NCBI RefSeq assembly: GCF_014779765.1
Contig: NZ_JACXZA010000011.1
Coordinates: 1-64,000, forward strand
Direction: 5' to 3'
Source: Paenibacillus terricola
GTDB taxonomy: Bacteria; Bacillota; Bacilli; Paenibacillales; Paenibacillaceae
Length of the DNA stretch: 64,000 nucleotides
Below, in pieces: positions 19,393 through 28,594 of this stretch; positions within the stretch are counted from its first letter, which is position 1; each line of letters opens with the position of its first letter. Position numbers and translations under genes: made by a program. The notes below the pieces were generated by a model. The model was not told where the DNA came from. It did no database searches and saw nothing but the letters and a program-made list of their open reading frames with translations.

Positions 19393-19475
19393 TGCTCCCC
19401 CGTCAAGGGTATTCTAAGGGGGAATAGCATCTTGCACAGGGGCTGCTTGCACGCTTGATACAGCGGCAAGCGGCC
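19391..19475 (+). other. Two hairpins in the TPR-trxB spacer
   Basis: GATGCTCCCCC (19391) pairs with GGGGG..AGCATC (to 19431), and a second stem pairs around 19439-19475 (GCTGCTTGC with GCAAGCGGC). Neither is followed by a T run. They may be processing or mRNA-stability structures. Confidence 0.45.
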
Positions 19476-19501
19476 CTGCAGTCGATCAGGAGGGCATACT
19501 T

Positions 19502-20449
19502 ATGTACAAATCCATTATTATCGGAACGGGTCCATCGGGACTGACGGCTGCCATCTATCTGGCGCGCGCGAACATGAAGCCGCTCGTAATTGAAGGACCG
19601 GAGCCAGGCGGACAATTGACGACAACGACGGAAGTAGAGAACTTCCCAGGTTTCCCTGAAGGCATTATGGGCCCTGATTTGATGGCCAATATGCGGAAGC
19701 AAGCGGAACGTTTCGGCGCTGAATTCCGGACGGGCTGGGTCAACAGTGTCGATTTGTCTGAGCGGCCATTCAAGCTGCAGGTTGAAGGTCAAGGTGAGCT
19801 GGTTGCCGAGTCATTGATCATCTCGACGGGCGCATCGGCTAAATATATCGGCATTCCGGGCGAGAAAGACAACGTTGGACGCGGCGTCAGCACTTGTGCA
19901 ACGTGCGATGGTTTCTTCTTCCGCGGGAAGAAAATTATCGTAGTTGGCGGCGGTGACTCGGCAATGGAGGAAGCCAACTTCCTGACGCGCTTCGCGACGG
20001 AGGTTGAACTCGTACACCGTCGTGATGAGCTGCGTGCTTCGAAGATTATGCAGGATCGTGCACGCGAGAATGAGAAAATCAACTGGAGTCTGAATAAGAC
20101 TCCTATCGAAGTTGTCGCGAACGGCATGGGCGTTACTGCGCTTAAGGTACGCGACAATGCAACAGGCGAAGAAGAGCTGCTTGAGACGAGCGGTATCTTC
20201 GTTGCGATCGGCCACACGCCGAACACGGGCTTCCTGGGCGGACAGGTCGAAACGGACGAGCATGGCTACATTAAAGTGAAACCGGGCACGACGGAGACGA
20301 ATGTGCCAGGTGTATTCGCCTGCGGAGACGTGCAGGATACGAAGTACCGGCAAGCGATTACGGCAGCGGGAAGCGGCTGTATGGCCGCGCTTGAGGCGGA
20401 GAAGTTCCTGGATGGTCACATTACCCAGGACTGGAGCGTTTCGCTGTAA
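19502..20449 (+). CDS. trxB: Thioredoxin reductase
   Basis: Reduces thioredoxin with NADPH via FAD. 315 residues with the FAD-binding GTGPSGLTAAIY at the N-terminus, redox-active Cys132-Ala-Thr-Cys135, NADPH-binding GGGDSAMEEANFL and C-terminal FACGDVQDTKYRQ. Low-molecular-weight bacterial type. SD AGGAGGG 9 nt before ATG. A terminator follows. Confidence 0.97.
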   Translation: MYKSIIIGTGPSGLTAAIYLARANMKPLVIEGPEPGGQLTTTTEVENFPGFPEGIMGPDLMANMRKQAERFGAEFRTGWVNSVDLSERPFKLQVEGQGELVAESLIISTGASAKYIGIPGEKDNVGRGVSTCATCDGFFFRGKKIIVVGGGDSAMEEANFLTRFATEVELVHRRDELRASKIMQDRARENEKINWSLNKTPIEVVANGMGVTALKVRDNATGEEELLETSGIFVAIGHTPNTGFLGGQVETDEHGYIKVKPGTTETNVPGVFACGDVQDTKYRQAITAAGSGCMAALEAEKFLDGHITQDWSVSL

Positions 20450-20467
20450 TAAATGGATCCCTTCCAG

Positions 20468-20510
20468 ACGTCCTTTTTGAGCCGGAATACGGTGCAGAAA
20501 GGACGTTTTT
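20468..20510 (+). terminator. Terminator after trxB
   Basis: Stem ACGTCCTTT/AAAGGACGT with a T5 tail. Confidence 0.85.
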
Positions 20511-20615
20511 CGTTGAGCGAATACGTCTTCCTGCGAGGTGTTGATTAACAATTTTTAATCTTTCTATTAAAACGTATATGGAGTCGAGATGGGAGAAAAC
20601 GATAGGGCAGAAAGG

Positions 20616-20635
20616 GGCGAAGCCCCTTCCAACTG
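20616..20635 (+). repeat. GGGGCGAAGCCCC palindrome
   Basis: AAGGGGCGAAGCCCCTT forms a tight hairpin with a GAA loop. The same core recurs at 40033-40050 and, in related form, at 39972 and 40088. Confidence 0.6.
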
Positions 20636-20652
20636 TTCCAGCTTTGCGTGCC

Positions 20653-20681
20653 TTGACCTATTAGAAGGCTTCGCTTATAGT
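20653..20681 (+). promoter_or_regulatory. Predicted sigma-A promoter of glcK
   Basis: TTGACC at 20653 and TATAGT at 20676 with a 17-nt spacer, 45 nt before glcK. Confidence 0.7.
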
Positions 20682-20725
20682 TGGTAACAGAAGAAGTTTA
20701 ACTTTGTGAACGAGGTGGCCTAGTA

Positions 20726-21676
20726 ATGTCTGAGCAAATCTACGTGGGAGTCGATATCGGCGGCACCGCCATAAAGGTAGGCATTTGCAACCAAAGCGGC
20801 GATCTTCTCCATACGTATGAAGGACCGACCGAAAGCGATAAGGGGACGGAAGTCATCCTGCACAACATTGCAACTTATGCGAAGCGGATCGTAGAGCAAT
20901 CGCATTATGAATGGGAACAGGTCGGTGGCGTAGGCGTAGGAATCGCCGGCTTCTTGGACATTCCGAACGGCATTGTTAAGTTCTCTCCCAATATTGGCCT
21001 GCGAGATGTACGGTTGAAAGATTACCTGGAAGAGCACTTGAACAAGACGGTGCGTATTAATAATGATGCCAATGTTGCAGCGCTCGGCGAAGCATGGGCA
21101 GGTGCAGGCAAAGGCGTCGACCATTGCGTATGCTATACGCTCGGAACGGGTGTCGGCGGCGGTATCATTGTAAACGGCAAAATCTATGAAGGCTTCAACG
21201 GCATGGCCGGCGAGCTTGGACATATGCAGATTGTACCGGATCTTGAAGCGATTCAGTGCGGCTGCGGCAAAATGGGATGCCTCGAGACGGTATCGTCCGC
21301 AACGGGCATCATTCGCATGGCGAAGGACGCTGTAGAGCGCGGTGACCGTACGTCGCTGTCGCTCGTTGAGCATATTATGGCGAAGGAAGTCATCGACGCG
21401 GCGAAAGCTGGCGACGAAGTCGCTTCGCGCATCGTGAATCGTGCCGCATATTACCTCGGTAAGTCGATGGCGGCTGTTGCGGTCGTATTGAACCCGCAGC
21501 GCTTCATCGTCGGCGGCGGCGTATCGAAGGCAGGCGAGTTCCTGTTTGATCAGATTCGTCAGGAATTCCGCAAGTACACGCCGGATGTGATCGCGGAGGG
21601 CGTAGAGATCGTAGCAGCTACGCTCGGCAACGATGCAGGCGTTGTAGGTGCAGCAGGCTTGATTCTGCGCGCGTAA
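20726..21676 (+). CDS. glcK: ROK-family glucokinase
   Basis: Phosphorylates glucose with ATP. 316 residues; ATP phosphate loop VGVDIGGTAIKVG at the N-terminus, sugar-binding NDANVAALGE and GELGHMQ, and the ROK zinc site with His plus CGCGKMGC. SD GAGGTGG. It lies between trxB and rapZ, where B. subtilis has no such gene, but the neighbourhood (hprK, rapZ, yvcK) is one of carbon control. Confidence 0.93.
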   Translation: MSEQIYVGVDIGGTAIKVGICNQSGDLLHTYEGPTESDKGTEVILHNIATYAKRIVEQSHYEWEQVGGVGVGIAGFLDIPNGIVKFSPNIGLRDVRLKDYLEEHLNKTVRINNDANVAALGEAWAGAGKGVDHCVCYTLGTGVGGGIIVNGKIYEGFNGMAGELGHMQIVPDLEAIQCGCGKMGCLETVSSATGIIRMAKDAVERGDRTSLSLVEHIMAKEVIDAAKAGDEVASRIVNRAAYYLGKSMAAVAVVLNPQRFIVGGGVSKAGEFLFDQIRQEFRKYTPDVIAEGVEIVAATLGNDAGVVGAAGLILRA

Positions 21677-21795
21677 TGAAGGAATGTCGGCCAGCGGGCT
21701 GACACTAACAGAGAGAAGGCTGACCCGCCCTTACCGGCGGGTTTGTCCGTGATAGGGCCATTATCGGCTTGGCCTGGGAGAGGAGTGACCAAGGC

Positions 21796-22686
21796 ATGGA
21801 CAATGAATCGGTGCAAGTAGCGAAGCTCGTTATTATAACGGGCATGTCGGGAGCGGGCAAAACCATTGCGGTGCAGAGCATGGAGGATCTCGGATTTTTC
21901 TGCGTCGATAATTTGCCGCCCGTTCTCATTCCGAAATTCGCGGAGCTTATTGAACAATCGAACGGCAAGATCGGCAAGGTAGCGCTCGTTATCGACTTGC
22001 GCGGCCGGGAATTCTTCACAGCGTTGTCGGAGTCGCTTAGCTTCATTAAAGAGCACTATACGATCAGCTGCGAGATTCTATTCTTGGATGCGACGGATGC
22101 GGTTCTCGTTCAGCGGTACAAAGAAAGCCGCCGCAGACACCCGCTCGCGCCGGAAGGCATGCCGCTTGATGGCATCGGTCTCGAGCGCCGGATGCTTGAG
22201 GATCTTAAGGGGATGGCGACGCAGGTCATCGATACGAGCAGCCTGAAGCCAGCGCAGCTGAAGGAGCGGATCGTGTCGCGCTTCACGAACACGGAGCGTA
22301 CCGGCATCAACGTGAACGTTATCTCGTTCGGCTTCAAATACGGCATCCCGATCGACGCTGATTTGATCTATGATGTTCGTTTTCTGCCGAATCCGCACTA
22401 CATTGAGCATTTGCGCCCGAACACAGGGCAGAATCCGGATGTTTATGAATATGTTATGAAATGGCCGGAAACGCAGACGTTCCTTACCAAACTGCTTGAT
22501 ATGCTGAACTTTCTTATCCCGCTGTACCGGAAGGAAGGCAAAAGCCAGGTTGTCGTCGGTATTGGATGTACAGGCGGCAAACATCGATCTGTGGCGATTG
22601 CCGAATACTTGGGCCGAATGCTCGGAAGCAGTGATACAGAAACGGTGCGCGTCAGCCATCGTGACTCCGACCGAGATCGGCATTAA
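21796..22686 (+). CDS. rapZ: RapZ/YvcJ nucleotide-binding protein
   Basis: 296 residues from ATG 21796, chosen because GGGAGAGGAGTGA lies just before it; the frame is open 27 nt further upstream through that SD. P-loop GMSGAGKT at 16-23, Walker B-like VIDLRG, and the conserved C-terminal [16 protein letters not shown]. In enterobacteria RapZ directs decay of the GlmZ small RNA; in Bacillus YvcJ hydrolyses GTP and affects competence. Its partner set rapZ-yvcK-whiA-crh is conserved here. Confidence 0.94.
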   Translation: MDNESVQVAKLVIITGMSGAGKTIAVQSMEDLGFFCVDNLPPVLIPKFAELIEQSNGKIGKVALVIDLRGREFFTALSESLSFIKEHYTISCEILFLDATDAVLVQRYKESRRRHPLAPEGMPLDGIGLERRMLEDLKGMATQVIDTSSLKPAQLKERIVSRFTNTERTGINVNVISFGFKYGIPIDADLIYDVRFLPNPHYIEHLRPNTGQNPDVYEYVMKWPETQTFLTKLLDMLNFLIPLYRKEGKSQVVVGIGCTGGKHRSVAIAEYLGRMLGSSDTETVRVSHRDSDRDRH

Positions 22687-22699
22687 ATGGGGTGCGTGA

Positions 22700-23689
22700 A
22701 TGAAAGGCAGTGAACAATCGGCATCCGAGCGCCCTAAGATCGTCGTGATCGGCGGTGGGACGGGATTGTCAGTTATGCTGCGCGGCCTAAAAGAGAAGCC
22801 GCTCGACATAACGGCGATCGTTACGGTTGCGGATGACGGAGGAAGCTCCGGCATCCTGCGCAACGAGCTTCATATCCCGCCGCCAGGCGATATTCGCAAC
22901 GTGCTGCTTGCGCTTGCCGATGTAGAGCCGCTGTTATCGAATTTGCTTAACTATCGATTCAACAGCGGCGCGGGCCTTGCAGGCCACAGCCTCGGCAATC
23001 TCATGCTGGCAGCCATTACGGATATATCCGGCGACTTCGTATCGGGCGTCAGAGAGCTGAGCCGCGTACTCGCGGTTCGCGGACGTGTGCTTCCGGCAGC
23101 TGGCCAAGCGATTGTGCTGAAAGGCGAGATGATGGATGGCACGATCGTAACTGGGGAATCAATGATTCCAAAGGCAGGCAAAGCGATCAAGCGTGTGTTC
23201 ATTGAACCTCCGAATGTTGAACCGCTTGCTGAAGCGGTCGAAGCGATTCAAGAGGCTGATGCGATACTGATCGGTCCTGGCAGCTTGTACACGAGCATTA
23301 TTCCGAATCTGATTGTGCCGAAGCTTGCCGAGGCCATTGTTTCGTCAGAAGCGCTCAAGATGTTCGTCTGCAACGTTATGACACAGCCTGGCGAGACGGA
23401 TAACTACTCGGTAGGCGATCATCTCGAAGCAATCTATAATCATATTGGCTATCATTTGTTTGATTATGTTATCGTCAATGACGGCGAGATACCGCCGCAG
23501 GTTCAGAGCAAGTATGCCGAGAAGGGCGCTAAGGCGGTCCATCTCGACCTGGATGAAGTGAAGAAGCGCGGTTACAAAGTAATCGCTGACCGGCTGGTGC
23601 TGTTCCGCACCTATTTGCGGCACGATGCCGAGAGGCTGAGTCAGCATATTTTTCAACTAGTAGACGACTGGATGACACGGAAGAGGTGA
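22700..23689 (+). CDS. yvcK: Gluconeogenesis factor YvcK (CofD-like fold)
   Basis: 329 residues; N-terminal IGGGTGLSVMLRGLK, VADDGGSSG and the PPGDIRN motif of the YvcK/CofD superfamily bind a UDP-sugar in characterised members. Needed for growth on gluconeogenic carbon sources and for cell shape in B. subtilis. Starts 13 nt after rapZ with SD GGGGTGCG. The ~10 extra N-terminal residues compared with B. subtilis are hydrophilic. Confidence 0.93.
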   Translation: MKGSEQSASERPKIVVIGGGTGLSVMLRGLKEKPLDITAIVTVADDGGSSGILRNELHIPPPGDIRNVLLALADVEPLLSNLLNYRFNSGAGLAGHSLGNLMLAAITDISGDFVSGVRELSRVLAVRGRVLPAAGQAIVLKGEMMDGTIVTGESMIPKAGKAIKRVFIEPPNVEPLAEAVEAIQEADAILIGPGSLYTSIIPNLIVPKLAEAIVSSEALKMFVCNVMTQPGETDNYSVGDHLEAIYNHIGYHLFDYVIVNDGEIPPQVQSKYAEKGAKAVHLDLDEVKKRGYKVIADRLVLFRTYLRHDAERLSQHIFQLVDDWMTRKR

Positions 23690-23695
23690 ATCGAC

Positions 23696-24625
23696 ATGTC
23701 CTTTGCGGCACAAACGAAAAAAGAACTGACAATGATTGAAATGGACGCCTGCTGCGAGAGGGCAGAACTGTCCGCATTGATCCGCATGAACGGCTCTGTG
23801 TCGTTGTCGAACCGCAAAGTGATACTCGATATCTCGACGGAGAATGCGGCGATTGCTAGACGGATCTATAGTCTTCTCAAGAAGCAGTTCGATGTACATA
23901 CAGAGCTGCTCGTGCAGAAGAAGATGCGGCTGAAGAAAAATAATGTGTACATCGTGCGTATACCGACTAAAGTTCAGGAAATACTGAAGCAGCTAAGCAT
24001 TGTGTCGGAAGGTTTTCTTTTTCAGCAGGGAATCGACAAAGAAATCATTAAGAAGTCATGCTGTAAGCGGTCTTACCTTCGCGGTGCCTTCCTTGCGGGA
24101 GGATCGGTCAACAATCCGGAGGGCTCGTCCTATCACCTGGAGATCGCATCGATGTACGAAGAGCACTGCCAAGCGCTCGCGGATCTGGCGAACAAGTTCG
24201 AATTGAACGCACGTTGCATCGAGCGGAAGAAGGGCTTTATTTTCTACATCAAAGAGGGCGAGAAGATTATTGAGCTACTGAACATTATCGGCGCTCACCA
24301 AGCGCTATTCAAATTCGAGGATGTTCGCATTATGCGCGACATGCGCAACTCCGTTAATCGGATCGTTAACTGCGAGACGGCGAATTTGAATAAGACGATT
24401 GGCGCAGCCGTTCGGCAAATCGATAATATTAAGCTGCTGCAGAAGGAACTCGGGCTTGATCAGCTGCCGGAGAAGCTGCGAGAAGTGGCGGAAATTCGGC
24501 TGATGCACCCCGATATGAATTTGACAGAAGTCGGCGAGCTGCTCAAAGGGAAGGTCAGCAAGTCAGGTGTTAACCATCGGCTGAGGAAAATTGATGAATT
24601 GGCTGAAAAAATACGTAACGGCTGA
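23696..24625 (+). CDS. whiA: DNA-binding protein WhiA
   Basis: 309 residues: N-terminal LAGLIDADG-like homing-endonuclease fold that has lost catalysis ([27 protein letters not shown]-type segment around residues 120-150) and a C-terminal HTH ([24 protein letters not shown]) at about 275-300. Linked to sporulation in actinobacteria and to cell division and chromosome segregation in Bacillus. SD GGAAGAGG, 6 nt after yvcK. Confidence 0.95.
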   Translation: MSFAAQTKKELTMIEMDACCERAELSALIRMNGSVSLSNRKVILDISTENAAIARRIYSLLKKQFDVHTELLVQKKMRLKKNNVYIVRIPTKVQEILKQLSIVSEGFLFQQGIDKEIIKKSCCKRSYLRGAFLAGGSVNNPEGSSYHLEIASMYEEHCQALADLANKFELNARCIERKKGFIFYIKEGEKIIELLNIIGAHQALFKFEDVRIMRDMRNSVNRIVNCETANLNKTIGAAVRQIDNIKLLQKELGLDQLPEKLREVAEIRLMHPDMNLTEVGELLKGKVSKSGVNHRLRKIDELAEKIRNG

Positions 24626-24657
24626 CGTTTTCCCTAGTGCAACAAGCGCGATAATGA

Positions 24658-24663
24658 TATAAT
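24658..24663 (+). promoter_or_regulatory. -10 box before the HPr/Crh gene
   Basis: TATAAT lies 33 nt after whiA and 115 nt before the HPr-family gene; no convincing -35 (TAGTGC at 24635). Confidence 0.4.
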
Positions 24664-24777
24664 AATTAACAAAATGCCGCGTTTGCGGCGGTTTCATCAG
24701 CTTAGAAGCTATTTTGCTCTGAATTACGACTGATTACATTCATGTCAATAGAAATATGTGTAGGGGGTATGGTTTCC

Positions 24778-25047
24778 ATGACAAGACATCCCGTTGTCGT
24801 TCGTCTGAAAACAGGTCTGCACGCAAGACCAGCAGCTTTATTCGTTCAAGAAGCTAATAAATTCTCGTCCGAAGTGTTCGTGGAGAAGGACGACAAGAAA
24901 GTGAATGCTAAATCGATTATGGGCATCATGAGCCTTGCGATCAGCTCCGGTACGGAAATTCACATTAGCGCTGAAGGTTCTGACGCTGATCAGGCTGTAA
25001 CCGCTTTAGTCAATCTCGTAAGCAAAGAAGAGCTCGAAAACCAATAA
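24778..25047 (+). CDS. HPr-family phosphocarrier protein at the crh locus
   Basis: 89 residues. Starting at ATG 24778 (10 nt after AGGGGG) puts His at residue 15 (TGLHARPAA) and Ser at residue 46 (NAKSIMGIMSL), exactly the two HPr phosphorylation sites; an upstream ATG at 24742 would spoil this numbering. Synteny with rapZ-yvcK-whiA points to Crh, but Crh of B. subtilis has Gln15 and cannot take phosphate from enzyme I. This protein therefore looks HPr-competent and could serve both PTS transfer and CcpA co-repression after HprK phosphorylation. No ptsI is nearby. Confidence 0.92.
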   Translation: MTRHPVVVRLKTGLHARPAALFVQEANKFSSEVFVEKDDKKVNAKSIMGIMSLAISSGTEIHISAEGSDADQAVTALVNLVSKEELENQ

Positions 25048-25068
25048 TCGTCCGGATGACGAGTTAGC

Positions 25069-25096
25069 AAGACCCCCTTTAAAGGGGGTCTTTTTA
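25069..25096 (+). terminator. Terminator after the HPr/Crh gene
   Basis: Perfect 12-bp stem AAGACCCCCTTT/AAAGGGGGTCTT with T5 tail. Confidence 0.93.
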
Positions 25097-25133
25097 ATTA
25101 TCTACCCAACTAAGGATATTAGAATAAGGAGTT

Positions 25134-25320
25134 CTACCCACCCAAACCCTCCCTGCAAGGGAGGGCCCCATGGGGCTAAGCATATGCTTCCGATGTGGTT
25201 TCCTCACGGAAACCTTTACCCCTGGACCCCGGAAGGTGTCGGCAGCAGGACAGAGGTGCATTGGAGGGGACGGCGTGCTGGTAGTCGCGTGCCCCTGTGG
25301 GGCACAACTTTCGTTCGAGC
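25134..25320 (-). repeat. Inverted, diverged copy of the GC-rich repeat of 39351-39960
   Basis: Left end CTACCCACCCAAACCC, hairpin CCCTCCCTGCAAGGGAGGG, then GGCCCCATGGGG, a middle CCCCTGGACCCCGGAAGGT and right end with GTGCCCC..GGGGCAC and GTTCGAGC are all the reverse complement of the 152-bp unit at 39 kb, in the same order. Between them sit unrelated insertions including TATGCTTCCGATG and the hairpin GGTTTCCTCACGGAAACC. The rest of the 418-nt gap between the HPr gene and the purA-like gene holds nothing I recognise. Confidence 0.75.
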
Positions 25321-25465
25321 ATGATAGTTACCTATCAAGGAACGTGTGAGCCTGCTGCGTGCAAATAGAGCCGTGCGCCTTATGGGCGCGACTCTACTTC
25401 GAGGTTACTAACCCTATTGGACTGTAGTTCTCGTCCAGAGTGTCGGATACAGCCGGCTGATGTCG

Positions 25466-26749
25466 TTAAGAACGATAGATCGTTTGCTCCCGATTCGGAC
25501 CAACGGAGATGATTCGGATCGGTACGCCGATGACTTGTTCGATCCACTGTACATATTGCTGCGCTTGTGGCGGAAGTTGGTCGAATGAGCGAATATGCGA
25601 GATGTCACAGCCCCAGCCTGGCAGCGTAGTGAGTACGGGCTCGGCAAGCGCTAGTTGATCGGCTGTCAGGAATTCGTTCGTTATTTGGTCGTTCAAACGA
25701 TAGCTCGTACAGACAGGGATTTCGTCTAAGTAGCCCAATACATCCAGATTGGTGAGCGCCACTTCGTTTGCACCTTGCACCATACAGCCATAGCGGGTAG
25801 CTACTGCATCAAACCAGCCAACGCGACGCGGCCGGCCGGTCTTCACGCCGTACTCTCCTGCGTCGCCTCCGAGACGACGAAGCTGCTCCGCTGCGTCCCC
25901 CGATAGCTCAGTCACGAATGGTCCAGCACCCACGCAGCTGGAGTAAGCTTTAGTTACAGCAATGATGCGATTGATAGCGTGCGGCGGAACGCCTGCTCCG
26001 ATGGAAGCATAGCCAGCCAATGTTGATGACGAAGTGACATAGGGGAAATTACCGTGGTCAGGATCGCGAAGAGCGCCGAGCTGGCCTTCGACGAGAATGG
26101 ACTCGCCGGCAGCGAGCTTCTGATGAAGAAGAACGGATGTATTCGCGATGAAAGGCTCCAAGCGGCTCTTCACTGCAAGCAGTCGATCAGCGATATGATC
26201 TGGATCAACTGGCTCGGCTTGGTAGAGATGCTGCATCAGTGCATTCTTAGCTGCCAAGGCCGCTTGGATCCGCTCGCGAAGCTGTGTTTCATCGCCAAGC
26301 AACGCGCTGAGCGGAATGCCGATCTTGAGCGCTTTGTCTGCATAGAAAGGAGCGATACCGGATCGGGTAGAGCCGAAGCTTTGTTTACCAAGCCGCTCCT
26401 CCTCGTATGCATCTAGCTGAATATGATAAGGGAGTACAAGCTGCGCACGATCGGAGATGCGAATCTCCGGTGCCGGAATGCCTCTAGCCAGCAGATTGTC
26501 GTATTCGCACAGGAAATCTTCGGGATTGAATGCAACGCCCGGGCCAATCACATTCATCGTGCCGTTAGTGAACACGCCCGACGGCAGCAGATGCAACGCG
26601 AATTTGCCGAAGGCATTAATAATCGTATGCCCCGCGTTGCTGCCGCCTTGATAGCGGACGACACAGTGATATTGCTCGGCCAGGAGGTCCGTTATTTTAC
26701 CCTTACCCTCATCTCCCCAGTTCGCTCCTACTACTGCTGTTACACTCAT
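25466..26749 (-). CDS. Adenylosuccinate synthetase family protein (divergent PurA paralogue)
   Basis: 427 residues. The GTP loop GDEGKGK (12-18) with Asp13 and the catalytic His41 in QGGSNAGHT are present, so the enzyme should be able to couple IMP and aspartate using GTP. Several usually strict segments differ: GANWGDEG for GTQWGDEG, EGQLGALRDPDHGNFPYVTSSS where PurA normally has EGAQG..LDIDxGTYP, and VGPNREQTI for TGPDREQTI. Together with the divergent LysR gene and lack of other purine genes, this suggests a secondary or specialised paralogue. Whether a canonical purA exists elsewhere cannot be seen here. Confidence 0.8.
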   Translation of the reverse strand: MSVTAVVGANWGDEGKGKITDLLAEQYHCVVRYQGGSNAGHTIINAFGKFALHLLPSGVFTNGTMNVIGPGVAFNPEDFLCEYDNLLARGIPAPEIRISDRAQLVLPYHIQLDAYEEERLGKQSFGSTRSGIAPFYADKALKIGIPLSALLGDETQLRERIQAALAAKNALMQHLYQAEPVDPDHIADRLLAVKSRLEPFIANTSVLLHQKLAAGESILVEGQLGALRDPDHGNFPYVTSSSTLAGYASIGAGVPPHAINRIIAVTKAYSSCVGAGPFVTELSGDAAEQLRRLGGDAGEYGVKTGRPRRVGWFDAVATRYGCMVQGANEVALTNLDVLGYLDEIPVCTSYRLNDQITNEFLTADQLALAEPVLTTLPGWGCDISHIRSFDQLPPQAQQYVQWIEQVIGVPIRIISVGPNREQTIYRS

Positions 26750-26854
26750 TCCAATTCACTCCTCTAATCATCATTGGATTTCCAAAATTGATTATAAGTG
26801 CGATAATGATATTAATGAAATGAATATACATAATGACTAATATAAAGGAGATTA
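26750..26854. promoter_or_regulatory. Divergent promoter region, purA-like gene / LysR gene
   Basis: 105-nt AT-rich spacer. It holds a perfect palindrome TTGGA-TT-TCCAA at 26774-26785 and several TATAAT-like strings, as expected where a LysR regulator controls itself and the divergent gene. Operator assignment is tentative. Confidence 0.4.
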
Positions 26855-27757
26855 ATGGCTGTGAGCGACCTCGTTACGAATATGGAGTGGTACCGCGCTT
26901 TCTATTGGACGGCGAAGGCGGGGAGTTTGTCAGGAGCGGCAGAGCATCTATATATTACGCAGCCAGCGGTCACGCATGCCATTAAGCAGCTGGAGTCACA
27001 GCTTGGCGGCCAACTGTTCTTCCGGACGTCTAAAGGCGTCAAGCTGACAGCAGAAGGCGCGATGCTGTATCAGCACATCGAACAGGCTTTTAACCTCATT
27101 CATGCAGGCGAACGGAGATTAGCAGAGCGGCATGCGCTTACGGAAGGGGAAATGCGTATTGGGGCGGGCGATACGCTGTGCAAGCATTATTTGCTGCCGC
27201 GCATGCGCCAGTTCCATGAGCAGTATCCTGGCGTTCAGTTTCAGGTGACGAATCGAACCTCTCGCGAGACGGTGAAGCTGTTGAAGGAAGGAGCGATCGA
27301 CTTCGGCATTGTGAATCTGCCGCTGGAGGATCCAAAGCTGCTTATACAAGAGAGTATGATCGTGCAGGACTGCTTCGTGGTATCGGGTACTTACCGCAAA
27401 TGGGTGGCGGCTGGGCAGCCTCTGTCTCTTGACTGGGAGGAGCTGAGCCATTACGAACTGCTGCTATTGGAGAAAGGCAGCGCCACCAGAGCGTATATCG
27501 ATAAGGCGGCCGCTGCGAATGATGTCGCACTAACGCCGAGCATGGAACTTGGCAGCTTGGATTTGCTAAGTGAATTTGCTCAGACGGGATTCGGAATTGC
27601 ATGTGTGGTCAGAAATTTCGCCCAGGATCTATTAGAGCGGGGAGAATTGGTGGAATTGGCGATTGCCCCACCGATTCCGCCTAGACGAATCGGGATAGCT
27701 ACGTTAAAAGATGTCCCCTTATCTATTGCGGCGAAAGCATTCATAGCGCTGCTGTAA
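26855..27757 (+). CDS. LysR-family transcriptional regulator
   Basis: 300 residues. N-terminal winged HTH (residues about 12-70: FYWTAKAGSLSGAAEHLYITQPAVTHAIKQLE-type segment) and a C-terminal periplasmic-binding-protein-like effector domain from about residue 95. SD AAAGGAGAT fits ATG 26855 (or GTG 26861). Divergently oriented to the purA-like gene, its most likely target. Effector unknown. Confidence 0.92.
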   Translation: MAVSDLVTNMEWYRAFYWTAKAGSLSGAAEHLYITQPAVTHAIKQLESQLGGQLFFRTSKGVKLTAEGAMLYQHIEQAFNLIHAGERRLAERHALTEGEMRIGAGDTLCKHYLLPRMRQFHEQYPGVQFQVTNRTSRETVKLLKEGAIDFGIVNLPLEDPKLLIQESMIVQDCFVVSGTYRKWVAAGQPLSLDWEELSHYELLLLEKGSATRAYIDKAAAANDVALTPSMELGSLDLLSEFAQTGFGIACVVRNFAQDLLERGELVELAIAPPIPPRRIGIATLKDVPLSIAAKAFIALL

Positions 27758-27771
27758 TAGTAGACGTGATG

Positions 27772-27808
27772 AAAAGCCCCTCATTCCATTAAGGAGTGAG
27801 GGGCTTGC
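27772..27808. terminator. Shared terminator between LysR gene and clpP
   Basis: Stem AAGCCCCTCA/TGAGGGGCTT with CTCC-rich loop between convergent genes. It lacks a long T run on either strand but is placed to serve both. Confidence 0.65.
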
Positions 27809-27832
27809 TGTCGTGATGCGCGGAAGAGCGGA

Positions 27833-28420
27833 TTACAGCTTGTCGATGACTTTGTCGATCAGGCCGTATTGGCGTGCTTCCTCAGCGCTCATGAAGTTGT
27901 CGCGGTCCGTATCGCGTTCGATTGTTTCGAACGATTGACCAGTGCGTTCAGCCATGATGCGGTTCAGCTTGTCGCGCGTCTTCAGGATGCGGCGAGCACG
28001 AATCTCGATGTCGCTCGCTTGACCTTCAGCACCGCCGAGCGGCTGGTGAATCATGACCTCAGCGTTCGGAAGCGCATAGCGTTTACCTTTGGCACCGGCA
28101 TTAAGCAGGAAAGCGCCCATCGATGCAGCCATACCAACGCAGATCGTGGAGACGTCTGGTTTGATGAATTGCATAGTGTCGAAGATGGCGAGACCGGCCG
28201 AGATGGAGCCGCCAGGGCTATTAATGTACAGGGAGATATCCTTCTCTGGATCGTCTGCCGCAAGGAACAACAGCTGCGCGATGATGGAGTTGGCGACAAG
28301 GTCGTTCACCGGCGTCCCGAGAAAAATAATACGGTCCTTCAGCAGCCGCGAGTAAATGTCGTAGGCGCGCTCGCCGCGGTTATTCTGCTCAATGACCATT
28401 GGCACATAGTTCATATCCAT
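27833..28420 (-). CDS. clpP: ATP-dependent Clp protease proteolytic subunit
   Basis: Serine peptidase of the ClpXP/ClpCP complexes. 195 residues. Catalytic Ser100 in [11 protein letters not shown], His125 in MIHQPLGG and the Asp in [11 protein letters not shown] region; [13 protein letters not shown] is the substrate-binding strand. ATG at 28420 has GGGAGGGA 8 nt upstream. A CtsR operator overlaps its promoter, so expression should rise under heat or protein stress. Confidence 0.97.
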   Translation of the reverse strand: MDMNYVPMVIEQNNRGERAYDIYSRLLKDRIIFLGTPVNDLVANSIIAQLLFLAADDPEKDISLYINSPGGSISAGLAIFDTMQFIKPDVSTICVGMAASMGAFLLNAGAKGKRYALPNAEVMIHQPLGGAEGQASDIEIRARRILKTRDKLNRIMAERTGQSFETIERDTDRDNFMSAEEARQYGLIDKVIDKL

Positions 28421-28554
28421 GAAAGTTCCCTCCCGAATAGGAAATGTAATATAGCTTCAGCACTAGCATGGTCAGATGCGACGCACTGCAAACGCTCGAA
28501 AACGAAAGTTGCAGATCCGCATAAGAAGATGCGAAAGTGCTGCTGATGAATTTT

Positions 28555-28594
28555 ATAATAGCGGATTGATCAGTAAAAGTCAAAGAAAGTCAAA
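28555..28594 (-). promoter_or_regulatory. clpP promoter with overlapping CtsR operator
   Basis: On the minus strand, -35 TTGACT (28578-28583) and -10 TATTAT (28555-28560) are exactly 17 nt apart. Overlapping the -35, the plus strand reads AGTCAAA-GAA-AGTCAAA (28578-28594), which fits the CtsR heptamer direct repeat RGTCAAA-NAN-RGTCAAA. The remaining ~300 nt up to the tRNA-Arg gene has no convincing gene. Confidence 0.9.

Noticed and set aside
24742-24777. Upstream ATG as start of the HPr-family protein
   Set aside because: It would add 12 residues before the conserved fold and lacks an SD; the 24778 start gives the exact His15/Ser46 numbering.
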